A stretch of DNA of 64,000 bases, from NCBI GenBank assembly GCA_016190665.1, contig JACPQD010000036.1, positions 1-64,000 of the forward strand, in the 5' to 3' direction. Source of the DNA: Chloroflexota bacterium (lineage in GTDB: Bacteria; Chloroflexota; Dehalococcoidia; JACPQD01). Within the stretch, counting starts at the first letter, position 1, and each line of letters starts with the position of its first letter. A program made the position numbers and the translations under genes. Positions 33,316 to 41,054 of the stretch are shown here, piece after piece. The notes under the pieces were generated by a model. That model saw nothing but the letters and a program-made list of their open reading frames with translations. It did no database searches and was not told the origin of the DNA.

Positions 33316-36300
33316 TCAGCTGGTAGATAACCAGACGCTGAGGCTATCGGATGCGATAAACGCTCTCATTCCCCACGCTTCCATCGGTCGCTTTGCCGTG
33401 GGTTACTTCTTCCTCTCCGGCTTCAACGCGATTGCTGACGGGCTTGCCGGCTTAGATAAGCTGCACCTGCTCATTGGAACTACCACGAATCGAGAGACTG
33501 TTGAGCAGTTGGCGTTGGGTTGTCGGCGGAGGGAACTGGTGGAGGAGAAGATGCGCGAGCAGCGCTTCGCATCGGTGGAGCGCGCTTTCGGCGAAACGAC
33601 TGCGTCCATTCGCCTGCACATCAGCGAGCTCCAGCCAGGCGAGCGCGAGGAACGGACCATAGCCACTCTGGCCGATTTGATCGCCTCGGGCAAGATAGAA
33701 GTGCGGGTCTACACCAGGGGCGTGTTACACGCCAAAGCTTATATTCTTGACTATCGTGTGCCCCAGCCGAACTCCCGCGGAATCGGAATCGTTGGCTCCA
33801 GCAACCTGACGGAGGCCGGACTGAGCAGCAATACGGAGCTGAATGTCCAGGTAGACGACAACGCCAACATCATCACAGGCGAGGGCTTGCACCGCGACCT
33901 ATGCCAGTGGTTCGACCGTCTGTGGGCGGAAGCTAAGCCCTTTTCTCAGGAGCTCATGCGTGAGCTGCGCGAAAGCTGGGCTATGGCGCTGGCGTCGCCC
34001 TATGACGTCTATTTGAAGATGCTCTTTGAGCTGGTGCGCAGCCGCCTCGAAGGGGACGCTTCAAGGCTTGTGCTGCCAGGGGAGATCCCTCTGGCGGCGT
34101 ACCAGAAGGTGGCTGTCCAGCAGGCCATTCGCATGGTGGACCAGTTCGGCGGCGCCTTTGTCGCTGACGTTGTGGGCGTAGGCAAGAGCTTCGTGGGCGC
34201 AGCAACGGCGAGATACTACTATGAGGCCGAGCGGCGTCGCCCGGCGATTATCTGCCCGCACGCGCTTGTCGATGACTGGAAGAAATACAACAGCCGATGG
34301 CATCTCAATGCGGAGGTGCTGCCGACCAGTCTTCTCCGGGAAAGCTCCTCCGGCGGCGAAACGGGCTCGTGTGTTCTGGATGAGGACCGCCTTCAGGACT
34401 GCCGTTTCGTGCTCGTGGATGAGAGCCACAACTTCCGCCACGCAGACAGCCAGCGCTACAGGGTGTTGACTGACTTTCTCGGAGAGGCTCGTGATCGTAA
34501 AGTCCTGCTCCTGACGGCGACCCCCTATAACAAGTCGCCCTGGGATGTCTACAATCAGATAAAGCTCTTTCACCAAGAAGAAACCACCACCGTTCCCATC
34601 GAGCCTCGTAATCTGCGCCAGTACTTCCGGCGCGTGGATGACGGCGAAAGACGGCTTTCTGACCTGCTGGTCCATATGCTTGTCCGACGGACGCGCTGGC
34701 AGCTACTCCGCTGGTACGGCTACGACGAGGAGACAGACAAACCGGTTGACCCATACAACTTCGAGCCCTACATCGCTTTGGGGCGGCGGGCGTACTTGCG
34801 ATTCATTGACCAATACGGAACCGTGGAAAAGAAGTTCTTCCCCCTTCGCGAGTTGGAGACGATAGACTACTGCATCGACGAAGTGTATGGAGAACTGTAC
34901 GGAGAGTCCCTCTATGACCACATCGTCCGGTTACTGCGCAGGCGGAAAGGGAGCGTTGGACTGGAGGGCGGCGCCGGAGAAGAAGAGGAATCCGTTGAGC
35001 GGGCAGACCCGGCGGCATTGACATACGCGCGGTACGGCCTCTGGAACTACGTAAAGCCAGAGTGGCGCTCCGACCCGCGCTACAAGAAACTGGTGCGCGC
35101 GGGCAAGAACTTGAGAGGCCTTATCCGCACCAGCCTTTTCAAGCGCCTTGAGAGCTCGCTGGGCGCCTTTCGCGTGAGCATAAAACGGCAGGCGACAGTT
35201 CACAGGAACTTCCTGGCGGCGCTGGACAACGGCAGGATCGCTGCCGGGGAGAAGGCATCGGAACTCCTGGAAATCGATCGAAGCGACGCTGATGAGGCGC
35301 TTCAAGGCTTCTTGCAGTCCTTGGAAGAGGCAGACGTGGAGCGCGGCTTTGGATACGACATCGCGGCCTTCAATGTTAACCAACTGAGGGCTGACGTAGA
35401 GCACGATCAGAGGACCTTCGGGATCATAGAGGGCCTGGTGAGCAAGGAGAAGCTCCCGCCCTCCCGCGACGCCAAGCTGCAACGATTCTTGGAATGGCTG
35501 CCGAGGCTGAGGGGTGCAGGCAAGCTCCTGGTCTTTACCGAATATGAGGACACTGCCAAGTACATTACCGAAAACTTGCCCTCGGAGATGAAGAGGCGCA
35601 GCGCGCTGGTAACCGGTGATACTGATAACCCGAGCGGGTATGCACGGCGCTTTGCCCCGGTGGCCAATGAGTGCAGGGACAGCGTGAAGCCGGCAGACGA
35701 GTTGGATTTCCTGATCTGCACCGACATCTTCTCCGAAGGATTGAATCTGCAGGACTGCAATCAGGTAGTCAACTATGATCTCCACTGGAATCCGGTGAGG
35801 TTGATTCAGCGTTTTGGGCGGGTTGACCGGATCGGATCGCAGCACGACAAGGTATTCGCCTTCAACTTCCTGCCGGAGAAAGCCGCCGAGCGCGAACTGG
35901 AGCTGAAGCAAAAACTGGAAGCACGCATTCGTGAGTTCAACGAGATTCTGGGGCTCGACTCGCAGGTAATGGACGAAAAAGAGAAAGTCAACCGCGAGGC
36001 GGTCTACGCCATTTACGAAGAGCGGAGCGGGAAACATCTTGGGCGCTTTGAGGCTTCAGAGGCCGACGTGCTTGGCGTGTCGCTGGCGGAAGCCGAAGAG
36101 TTCTTCCGGGAGCTTCGCGATAGAGACCCCGATGAATACGAGCGCATCTGCAGCTTGCGGGACGGGCTGCGGACGGCTCGCGCCACCGGCGACGGGAAGG
36201 TGCTTGTCTTGTGCCGCGCGGGCGATTTCTTGCGCCTCTACGTTCGCGATCTCTCGGGCAAAGCCGTGGACATAGACACCATGGACGCGCTCAATCTCCT

Positions 36301-36727
36301 CAAGTGTGATCCTGAGGAGCGGCCTGTTGAACTGCCCAAAGGACTCAACTCCGTGCTTACGACCGTCAAGCTGAATCTCGTGAACGAGGTCGACGAACTG
36401 TGGAAGCAGCGGAAGACCAAGACTCCCTTGAGCCCCGGCCAACGCTACGTCATCGGCGAGTTGGATCGGTTGCGGCAGACACGACTGGACATCGACGCGG
36501 AGGGAGGCCTGGCCAGACTCGTGGAAGCCGCCACCCAAACCAGGCAGCGCCGCTTCCAGCGGGCGTGCGATCGCTTGCGTCGGGACAAGGTTAGCGGAGA
36601 AGCGCTCCTCAGGCGCATGCGCCAGCTCTACTACGATTGCGCCCTGCATGTCGAGGCCGCCGCAACACGCGAGGAAGAGACCGAAAACAGAATACCGAGA
36701 ATAGTTGCTGTCGCAGTTCTGACGTAG
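33308..36727 (+). CDS. PLD-like nuclease / SNF2-family helicase fusion
   Basis: A 1139-residue protein. An N-terminal phospholipase D-type nuclease half has GVLHAKAYILDY (HxK at 141-143) and GSSNLTEAG near 163. A SNF2/helicase module follows with Walker A DVVGVGKSF near 288, DESHNFRH near 370, LTATPYNKSP near 400 and C-terminal motif VI RFGRVDRIGS near 836. A long C-terminal tail follows. Start ATG 33308 has AAGGAG upstream and overlaps the methylase stop. Known PLD-SNF2 proteins next to large methylases are predicted defence systems in which the PLD domain may cut and the helicase translocates. DISARM has a SNF2 helicase and methylase too, but its drmA, drmB and drmC are not found here. Confidence 0.9.
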   Translation: MPDQLVDNQTLRLSDAINALIPHASIGRFAVGYFFLSGFNAIADGLAGLDKLHLLIGTTTNRETVEQLALGCRRRELVEEKMREQRFASVERAFGETTASIRLHISELQPGEREERTIATLADLIASGKIEVRVYTRGVLHAKAYILDYRVPQPNSRGIGIVGSSNLTEAGLSSNTELNVQVDDNANIITGEGLHRDLCQWFDRLWAEAKPFSQELMRELRESWAMALASPYDVYLKMLFELVRSRLEGDASRLVLPGEIPLAAYQKVAVQQAIRMVDQFGGAFVADVVGVGKSFVGAATARYYYEAERRRPAIICPHALVDDWKKYNSRWHLNAEVLPTSLLRESSSGGETGSCVLDEDRLQDCRFVLVDESHNFRHADSQRYRVLTDFLGEARDRKVLLLTATPYNKSPWDVYNQIKLFHQEETTTVPIEPRNLRQYFRRVDDGERRLSDLLVHMLVRRTRWQLLRWYGYDEETDKPVDPYNFEPYIALGRRAYLRFIDQYGTVEKKFFPLRELETIDYCIDEVYGELYGESLYDHIVRLLRRRKGSVGLEGGAGEEEESVERADPAALTYARYGLWNYVKPEWRSDPRYKKLVRAGKNLRGLIRTSLFKRLESSLGAFRVSIKRQATVHRNFLAALDNGRIAAGEKASELLEIDRSDADEALQGFLQSLEEADVERGFGYDIAAFNVNQLRADVEHDQRTFGIIEGLVSKEKLPPSRDAKLQRFLEWLPRLRGAGKLLVFTEYEDTAKYITENLPSEMKRRSALVTGDTDNPSGYARRFAPVANECRDSVKPADELDFLICTDIFSEGLNLQDCNQVVNYDLHWNPVRLIQRFGRVDRIGSQHDKVFAFNFLPEKAAERELELKQKLEARIREFNEILGLDSQVMDEKEKVNREAVYAIYEERSGKHLGRFEASEADVLGVSLAEAEEFFRELRDRDPDEYERICSLRDGLRTARATGDGKVLVLCRAGDFLRLYVRDLSGKAVDIDTMDALNLLKCDPEERPVELPKGLNSVLTTVKLNLVNEVDELWKQRKTKTPLSPGQRYVIGELDRLRQTRLDIDAEGGLARLVEAATQTRQRRFQRACDRLRRDKVSGEALLRRMRQLYYDCALHVEAAATREEETENRIPRIVAVAVLT

Positions 36728-36809
36728 TGGCCAATGGCCGCCGCTCCTAAATGGATTGCGGACTTAGCATCTTATGGGGTTCCGCTCGCTACACTACCAG
36801 GTCTTAGTG

Positions 36810-37295
36810 TTACACACAGAGCCTGAGCAGTCCAGCGGAGAAGAGCTGACCAAGAATCGCTAGAAGGAATCCCAGAGGCAGGAACCCGCAACCTGCAACC
36901 CAACAGAACGGCAAGCGCCACCATTGGTCGTCACCTGAGCCAACAGCCTGCCGACAGATGCCCCAGTGTTTCCAGACCGCAAGCATCAGCCACAACTGCT
37001 GACATGCATAAACGGGAGTAGTCCACCAAAGTAGTAGGACAATCGTCAAGACGAAAGGTGCGCAACCGCTGGCAGGAACTAATCGTGGAATAGCCAAGAG
37101 CGCGCTGGCGAAGAAGAAGCTTGGGGCAAGGATGATGATGGCGACCGACCAAGTGAATCTCCACCAGCCAAATCTCTTGAGTTGGCTGAAAGCATGGAAC
37201 TGGGCTTGCGACGTCGTCAGTATCAAGCCAAACATGACCGCGAACACAGTCACAAAGACGATTACGTAGACTTCGACGATCTGCTGCTGAGTCAT
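36810..37295 (-). CDS. Hypothetical four-helix membrane protein
   Basis: A 161-residue protein with about four hydrophobic segments (residues ~8-28, 47-70, 80-105, 127-155) and a WWR-rich interior (RFGWWRFTW, DDQWWRLPF). No family recognised. It lies convergent to the methylase-helicase operon, between it and an integrase remnant, so it may be part of the same accessory island. Confidence 0.6.
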   Translation of the reverse strand: MTQQQIVEVYVIVFVTVFAVMFGLILTTSQAQFHAFSQLKRFGWWRFTWSVAIIILAPSFFFASALLAIPRLVPASGCAPFVLTIVLLLWWTTPVYACQQLWLMLAVWKHWGICRQAVGSGDDQWWRLPFCWVAGCGFLPLGFLLAILGQLFSAGLLRLCV

Positions 37296-37453
37296 CTCCT
37301 ACCTGCTCGTGCCCAGGATCAAACCCTGGTCAATTATAAGGACAGCCGCGACCCCAAATCAACACTGCGTCTTTCTGAAGGTTGCGCCAGGCTTGACTTC
37401 CTCGCCCACAAGAGCGTCAGTGTACGCCTACGCTCAGAAACTTGGATTCAAGC

Positions 37454-37738
37454 ATGACAAATATCATAGCCTCCAGGACGGGGCCAACAGTTGGGAGCAG
37501 GTCCCTCTACGCCTTCCTTGCCGAGAAGGAGAGGCGCACCGGGTCCCGCCGCACCGTCGATGCCTACGCCCATGGCGTCGGCCTCTCGGGCAGGCATCCC
37601 TCCGCGGTTACCATCGGCGCCCGCCTGGCCTGCGTCAGCTCCTTCTACCGCTTCCTGGCCCGCATGGAGATGGTTACGTCGAACCCGTGCGACCAGCTTC
37701 AGCGGCCCAAAGCGCCACCTGGTGTACTGTTGAAGCAA
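37454..37738 (+). pseudogene. Tyrosine recombinase (integrase) N-terminal remnant
   Basis: The translation SLYAFLAEKERRTGSRRTVDAYAHGVGLSGRHPSAVTIGARLACVSSFYRFLARMEMVTSNPCDQLQRPKAPP is the SAM-like core-binding domain of phage-type integrases. It appears internally shortened after VDAYAHGV and is cut off after RPKAPP, without any catalytic domain (no R..HxxR..Y). It marks past integration at the edge of the defence island. Confidence 0.75.
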
Positions 37739-37800
37739 CGTCCTGACACTGCTCAAGAACGTATTTTCGTTGTAAATCCGTCATTGGAACAATGCACTAG

Positions 37801-37863
37801 TTCACGCGAAGCCGCGAAGACGCAAACAGTTTCTTCGCGGATTTCGCGCCTTCGCGTGACTCG
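37801..37863. repeat. Inverted CGCGAAGACGCAAA word repeat
   Basis: TTCACGCGAAGCCGCGAAGACGCAAAC faces GCGCCTTCGCGTGA through a TTCTTCGCGGATTTC centre, the same class of intergenic word palindrome seen at 27970 and 15830. It begins where the integrase remnant ends. The segment 37879-38085 can be read as a 70-codon frame but shows no family signature, so I leave it unannotated. Confidence 0.55.
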
Positions 37864-38085
37864 TTCATAGGTTGCTTCATGGCTGGGGTTGACGGTGAGG
37901 AGGCGCGGCAGCCATCGGCACGACAGGCCCTGGACCAGACGAAGGCCAAACTGTGTCAGTTGGCGGAGAGCATGAAGTTCTTCGGTGGGCCGCTGGAGCT
38001 TTCCGAACCCGAGAAAGGCGCGCTGGAAGTGACGCGGCGACTGCTCCACACAATCCGTGTGGCAGATGCAAGCAGCAGGCTTGAC

Positions 38086-38190
38086 CTATTCCTTTTCCTG
38101 CTTCCTCTTCTTCGCTTCCTTCTTGGCGTCTTTTGCGATATTTGTCTGTTTCACGCCCTTTTCTTTGTCCCTTTTGCCCTTGTCTCCCAT
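38086..38190 (-). CDS. Very small, highly charged protein (34 aa)
   Basis: The minus-strand frame starts MGDKGKRDKEKGVKQTNIAK and ends KKRKQEKE, 34 residues with 16 Lys/Arg. Small proteins beginning MGDKGKKDK are found in many bacteria in my recollection, usually as unnamed ORFs. AAGGAG lies 12 nt before the ATG. It is too short for most gene callers. No neighbour gives a functional hint. Confidence 0.6.
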   Translation of the reverse strand: MGDKGKRDKEKGVKQTNIAKDAKKEAKKRKQEKE

Positions 38191-38558
38191 GCCGGATCTG
38201 AACTCCTTCCCGAAATGAATTGGCCACCGACAATCTGTTTCTGGTGCGCTAAGAAGATGCTATCGCTCAGCCCACAACGATGCCGTCCACCCATTCTAGG
38301 GTACGTTGCTGCCAGACCCCTGATATTTGGTACTTATGGCTCACCTTGACCCTGGTTGACACAGGAAACCCCCACCCGGTCTTTGCTGAGCATTATAGCC
38401 CAACTGCTAAGCATTTTCCAGTTAGGGCGGTTGCCTTCGTGCTCACTGCTCTTGACCCAGGTATGTGTAATAAAATATGCTTTGTGTACAAGAGCAGGCA
38501 AGAAGATCAGAGAAGAACGCTCGTGATCGCCGTTGAAGCGTCGTAATTCTTCTTGTCA

Positions 38559-38586
38559 AGACCTGCGTGGTCGACCGCGCAGGTCT
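38559..38586 (-). terminator. Hairpin downstream of the rhodanese selenoprotein gene
   Basis: A perfect 9-bp stem AGACCTGCG/CGCAGGTCT with a 10-nt loop, 18 bp beyond the rhodanese stop. The T-run is weak (CTTG), so it may be Rho-aided. The rest of 38191-38558 has no recognisable gene. Confidence 0.5.
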
Positions 38587-38604
38587 AAGCTCGGTTCACG
38601 AAGA

Positions 38605-39009
38605 CTATATGGGGCGCGCTCCGAGGATGATCTTCTGCTTGGGCCGCACCACGGGCTCCTTCAACTCCATGGGGTACCCGATGGCGACCAGGGCGTTGAA
38701 GCCACCCTCCAGCGGCCGAGCATCCTTGATGCCCTTATGCATCAGCAGCAGCGCCACACGGGTGCTGCTCTCCTCATGGGGTCAGGTTCAGACGGTTATT
38801 ATGAGCTTATCCCTGGGCAGCTTCTCTATCTCGCCGTCGGGTTCACCGGGAGAGATGCGCACTGATCCCTTAGGCTTTATGGTGCCTCGGTCATACACGT
38901 GAGCATCCCGAGCATCGACAAGGACATAATCCTCATCGCCTCGCTGAAGTTTCCTCAGCAGGTCCAACTCTGATATGAGTCTGAGCGTAGCGTGGCGGTG
39001 CTGGTCCAC
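38605..39009 (-). CDS. Rhodanese-like selenoprotein with two UGA (Sec74, Sec76) codons
   Basis: A single frame of 134 residues reads through two TGA codons (38790-38788 and 38784-38782). The first part ELDLLRKLQRGDEDYVLVDARDAHVYDRG...LPRDKLIITV and the second PHEESSTRVALLLMHKGIKDARPLEGGFNALVAIGYP are the two halves of a rhodanese domain. In the close family the active-site loop is VxYCxCPxE; both cysteine positions are UGA here (V-U-T-U-P-H-E-E). GTG 39009 has AAGGAGG 7 nt upstream. A hairpin follows 12 nt after the second UGA. Reading it as selenocysteine is strongly favoured over two nonsense mutations falling on exactly these codons. Role: sulfur or selenium transfer, or reduction. Confidence 0.8.
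38747..38769 (-). promoter_or_regulatory. Candidate SECIS hairpin of the rhodanese gene
   Basis: On the minus strand AGCAGC pairs with GCUGCU around an A/C mismatch and a CC/GG pair, closing the loop CGUGU. The loop starts 21 nt after the second UGA and 27 nt after the first, within the range of bacterial SECIS elements. The loop resembles CGUGGU of the UGSC gene at 63772. The codons GCU-GCU repeats could also produce this pairing by chance. Confidence 0.45.
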
Positions 39010-39024
39010 TAGCCCCTCCTTTCA

Positions 39025-39066
39025 TCCTGAACTTGATTCAGGACGTGTCCTGAACTTGATTCAGGA
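39025..39066. repeat. Tandem palindromes TCCTGAA-CTTGA-TTCAGGA
   Basis: Two identical 19-nt palindromes (39025-39043 and 39048-39066) lie in the presumed 5' leader of the rhodanese gene, just upstream of its Shine-Dalgarno. They may be a known dispersed word repeat or a binding site for an RNA or DNA regulator. Confidence 0.6.
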
Positions 39067-39107
39067 TTCATACTCCACCAACCCAACAGCAAGAATAGAC
39101 CTGCCGC

Positions 39108-39135
39108 GATATAGAAGTCATAAGATAATGGTCAA
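39108..39135 (-). promoter_or_regulatory. Promoter of the rhodanese selenoprotein gene
   Basis: On the minus strand TTGACC (39135-39130), 16-bp spacer, TATATC (39113-39108). The leader would be ~95 nt and contain the tandem palindromes. It is divergent from the promoter at 39171. Confidence 0.5.
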
Positions 39136-39170
39136 GAAACATAGAATATTTGTAACGTTTCGTGCCAACG

Positions 39171-39199
39171 TTGACAGCCCAGTTGCTCTAAGGTACAAT
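39171..39199 (+). promoter_or_regulatory. Promoter of the Trm112 gene
   Basis: Consensus TTGACA (39171-39176), 17-bp spacer, TACAAT (39194-39199), 28 bp before ATG 39228. Confidence 0.8.
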
Positions 39200-39227
39200 G
39201 GCGTTACTTCCGAGGAGGCATAGCAAC

Positions 39228-39416
39228 ATGCGTAAGAGCCTGATGGACATTCTGGCTTGCCCGGTGTGCAAGGGCCCTCTGGTGCTCAACGTCGAGGAGG
39301 AGAATGAGACAGAGGTGATCACGGGCACGCTCTTCTGCGCCAAGTGCAACGAGCACTACCCCATCAAGGAGTCCATCCCTAACTTGTTGCCTCCCAGCAT
39401 GAGGAGCAAAGAATAG
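39228..39416 (+). CDS. Trm112 family protein
   Basis: A 62-residue zinc-binding protein: MRKSLMDILACPVCKGPLVL (CxxC at 11-14) and LFCAKCNEHYPIKESIPNLLPP (CxxC near 42-45), the standard Trm112/YcaR pattern. In eukaryotes and archaea Trm112 activates methyltransferases; the bacterial role is unclear. AGGAGG precedes ATG 39228. It is followed 41 bp on by a small membrane protein gene. Confidence 0.92.
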   Translation: MRKSLMDILACPVCKGPLVLNVEEENETEVITGTLFCAKCNEHYPIKESIPNLLPPSMRSKE

Positions 39417-39457
39417 GCGTTTCGCCACAGTTTAGCATCAGGAGGTGGTACCGGATT

Positions 39458-39700
39458 ATGGACAGATCACGCCTGGGCGGTATTATCGTATGTGTTATCA
39501 CCGTGGTCGCAGCAATATTGTTCATCTGGGGTATCATTGTCGACAACCGATGGGCCGTCGCCATCCCTGTGGCTATTGGATTCCTGGGAGTCCTTTCGCT
39601 GGGCTTCTGGATCGGCTGGACCATGATCATCACTGAGGTGGACGACGGGGCCGCGAAGCCGCAGGCGTCTCCCAGCACTGAGCCGACGGAGAAGGGGTAG
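39458..39700 (+). CDS. Small two-helix membrane protein
   Basis: An 80-residue protein with two hydrophobic helices (GGIIVCVITVVAAILFIWGIIV, residues 7-28, and VAIPVAIGFLGVLSLGFWIGW, 34-54) and a Pro/Ser/Glu-rich tail. AGGAGG stands upstream of ATG 39458. No family recognised. Probably co-transcribed with the Trm112 gene. Confidence 0.75.
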   Translation: MDRSRLGGIIVCVITVVAAILFIWGIIVDNRWAVAIPVAIGFLGVLSLGFWIGWTMIITEVDDGAAKPQASPSTEPTEKG

Positions 39701-39718
39701 GGCGCTAGCAACTGTCCC

Positions 39719-39746
39719 TGGCCCCCGGCCCCCAGCCCCTGGAGAA
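39719..39746 (-). repeat. G-run tract (minus strand)
   Basis: C-runs on the plus strand (CCC-TGG-CCCCC-GG-CCCCC-AG-CCCC) form a G-quadruplex-type tract on the minus strand. It lies between two converging genes. A similar run is at 40190-40210. Confidence 0.6.
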
Positions 39747-39761
39747 GGGGCGTAGCTTCGG

Positions 39762-40148
39762 CTACTCCACATCATCACCATCAGGCGCGTAGGTCACCCA
39801 GGCATCGGGGGACTCCCAGACCTGAACGCTTCTCAGCTTGACCGGCGCGCCACGTAGCCTGGCTTCCATCTCGCCCCATATCTTTGCCGCGATGTTCTCC
39901 GAGGACGGATTCACCTTGTCGAAGGGCGGAGTATCGTTCAACGAGACGTGGTCCAGGCGGTCCAGCGTCTCTTTCAGGCACCCCTTCAGCCTGGTGAAGT
40001 CGTAGACCAACCCGATATCGTCCAAGGCGCTGGCCGCTACCGTCACCACTACCTCAAAACGATGCCCGTGGATACTCTCACACCTGCCTTCGTAGCCCCG
40101 GAGGTAATGGGCGGCGTCGAAGTGGTCTCTCACTGATACCTGGTACAA
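39762..40148 (-). CDS. 6-pyruvoyl-tetrahydropterin synthase / QueD family protein
   Basis: A 128-residue T-fold protein. FDAAHYLRGYEGRCESIHGHRFEVVV carries the zinc-binding histidines (AAH and HGH), DFTRLKGCLKETLDRLDH is mid-protein and NPSSENIAAKIWGEM the conserved glutamate region. QueD makes carboxy-tetrahydropterin for queuosine or related 7-deazaguanines. No other queuosine gene is in the window, so a pterin role is equally possible. TTG 40148 is supported by AGGAGG 6 nt upstream; the longer frame upstream reads repeat DNA. Confidence 0.9.
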   Translation of the reverse strand: MYQVSVRDHFDAAHYLRGYEGRCESIHGHRFEVVVTVAASALDDIGLVYDFTRLKGCLKETLDRLDHVSLNDTPPFDKVNPSSENIAAKIWGEMEARLRGAPVKLRSVQVWESPDAWVTYAPDGDDVE

Positions 40149-40257
40149 GCAGCACCTCCTGACTACAATGCTGATTGCTGACTGCCTACCGGCCCCCAGC
40201 CCCTGACCCCGCTTCGCGCTCCCCGCTTCGCGCTTCTTCTCATTATTATAACGCAGC

Positions 40258-40286
40258 TTGAACTTTCCAGACTCCTCTGCTAATAT
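40258..40286 (+). promoter_or_regulatory. Promoter of the SAM methyltransferase-PBP1A operon
   Basis: TTGAAC (40258-40263), 17-bp spacer, TAATAT (40281-40286), 21 bp before ATG 40308. It is preceded by CGCTTCGCGCTCC word repeats. Confidence 0.75.
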
Positions 40287-40307
40287 CAATGGGTTAAGGA
40301 CGAACCC

Positions 40308-41054
40308 ATGCCGGAAGACAAATCGATAGCCCTGGGACATCCCAGCTACGTCTGGCGCTTTGGCCAGGACAAGCGCCTGAACCTGATCCGAAGGCATGCC
40401 GCCCTGGACGCGAAGCGGATCATCGACATCGGGTGCGGCATCGGCGCCTACGTGCGGCAGTTTCGCCGTTTCAGCGACGACGTTTATGGCGTGGATGTGG
40501 ATTTTGAGAAGGTGAAGGAGGCCAGCAAATCGCTGCCCGACCTGGCAACGGCCCGTGGTGAGGACCTGCCCTTCCGCGAGAACACCTTCGACGTTGTCCT
40601 CCTCCATGAGGTGCTCGAACACGTACAGGATGACCGAAAGGCGGTGCAGGAGGCCTGCCGGGTGGCCCGGAATGGGGGAATGATCGTGATTTACGCTCCC
40701 AACCGCCTCTATCCTTTCGAGACCCACGGCTTTTATCTGGGCAAGCGGTACGTCTTCCGCCTCCTGCCCGTGGTCAACTGGCTCCCGGGTCCTCTCCGCC
40801 GCATCTTCGTGCCCCATGTTCGCGCCTACCTGGCAAGAGATCTCAAACACCTCTTCGAGGGCCTCCCTCTAGCCCTCAAAGTGCACTCCTACGTGTACCC
40901 GGGTTTCGACAACATCGCCGCCAGAAACGCTGTCCTGGCCAGCTTGTTGCGCCGTATTCTCTATTTCTTCGAGAACACGCCCTTTCGCGTTTTCGGCCTA
41001 TCTCATTTCATGGTGGTGGAGAAAAAGGGCCTGAAAAGGAGCGAGTCAGCATGA
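40308..41054 (+). CDS. Class I SAM-dependent methyltransferase
   Basis: A 248-residue methyltransferase. RIIDIGCGIGAYVRQF (residues 43-58) is motif I, VYGVDVDFEKVK motif II, ARGEDLPFRENTFDVVLLHEVLEHVQDD the post-motif I region (Methyltransf_11 type). The C-terminal half is basic and hydrophobic (FYLGKRYVFRLLPVVNWLPGPLRRIFVPH). Its stop overlaps the start of the PBP1A gene by 4 bp. The substrate is unknown; envelope-associated lipid or polyprenyl modification would fit the linkage but is a guess. Confidence 0.9.
   Translation: MPEDKSIALGHPSYVWRFGQDKRLNLIRRHAALDAKRIIDIGCGIGAYVRQFRRFSDDVYGVDVDFEKVKEASKSLPDLATARGEDLPFRENTFDVVLLHEVLEHVQDDRKAVQEACRVARNGGMIVIYAPNRLYPFETHGFYLGKRYVFRLLPVVNWLPGPLRRIFVPHVRAYLARDLKHLFEGLPLALKVHSYVYPGFDNIAARNAVLASLLRRILYFFENTPFRVFGLSHFMVVEKKGLKRSESA

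Noticed and set aside
28948..36727. Full DISARM, BREX or type I/III restriction system
   Set aside because: No drmA, drmB, pglZ, brxC, HsdS or Res/Mod companion is present; only the methylase and PLD-SNF2 proteins.
37879..38085. Plus-strand frame MAGVDGEEARQPSARQALDQ... as a gene
   Set aside because: No RBS, no family signature, and it runs into the antisense of the small lysine-rich protein; possibly a fragment of a lost gene.
39149..40850. Long N-terminal extension of the QueD-like protein (frame continues to 40850)
   Set aside because: The extension reads antisense to the SAM methyltransferase and a word repeat; TTG 40148 with AGGAGG gives the normal family length.
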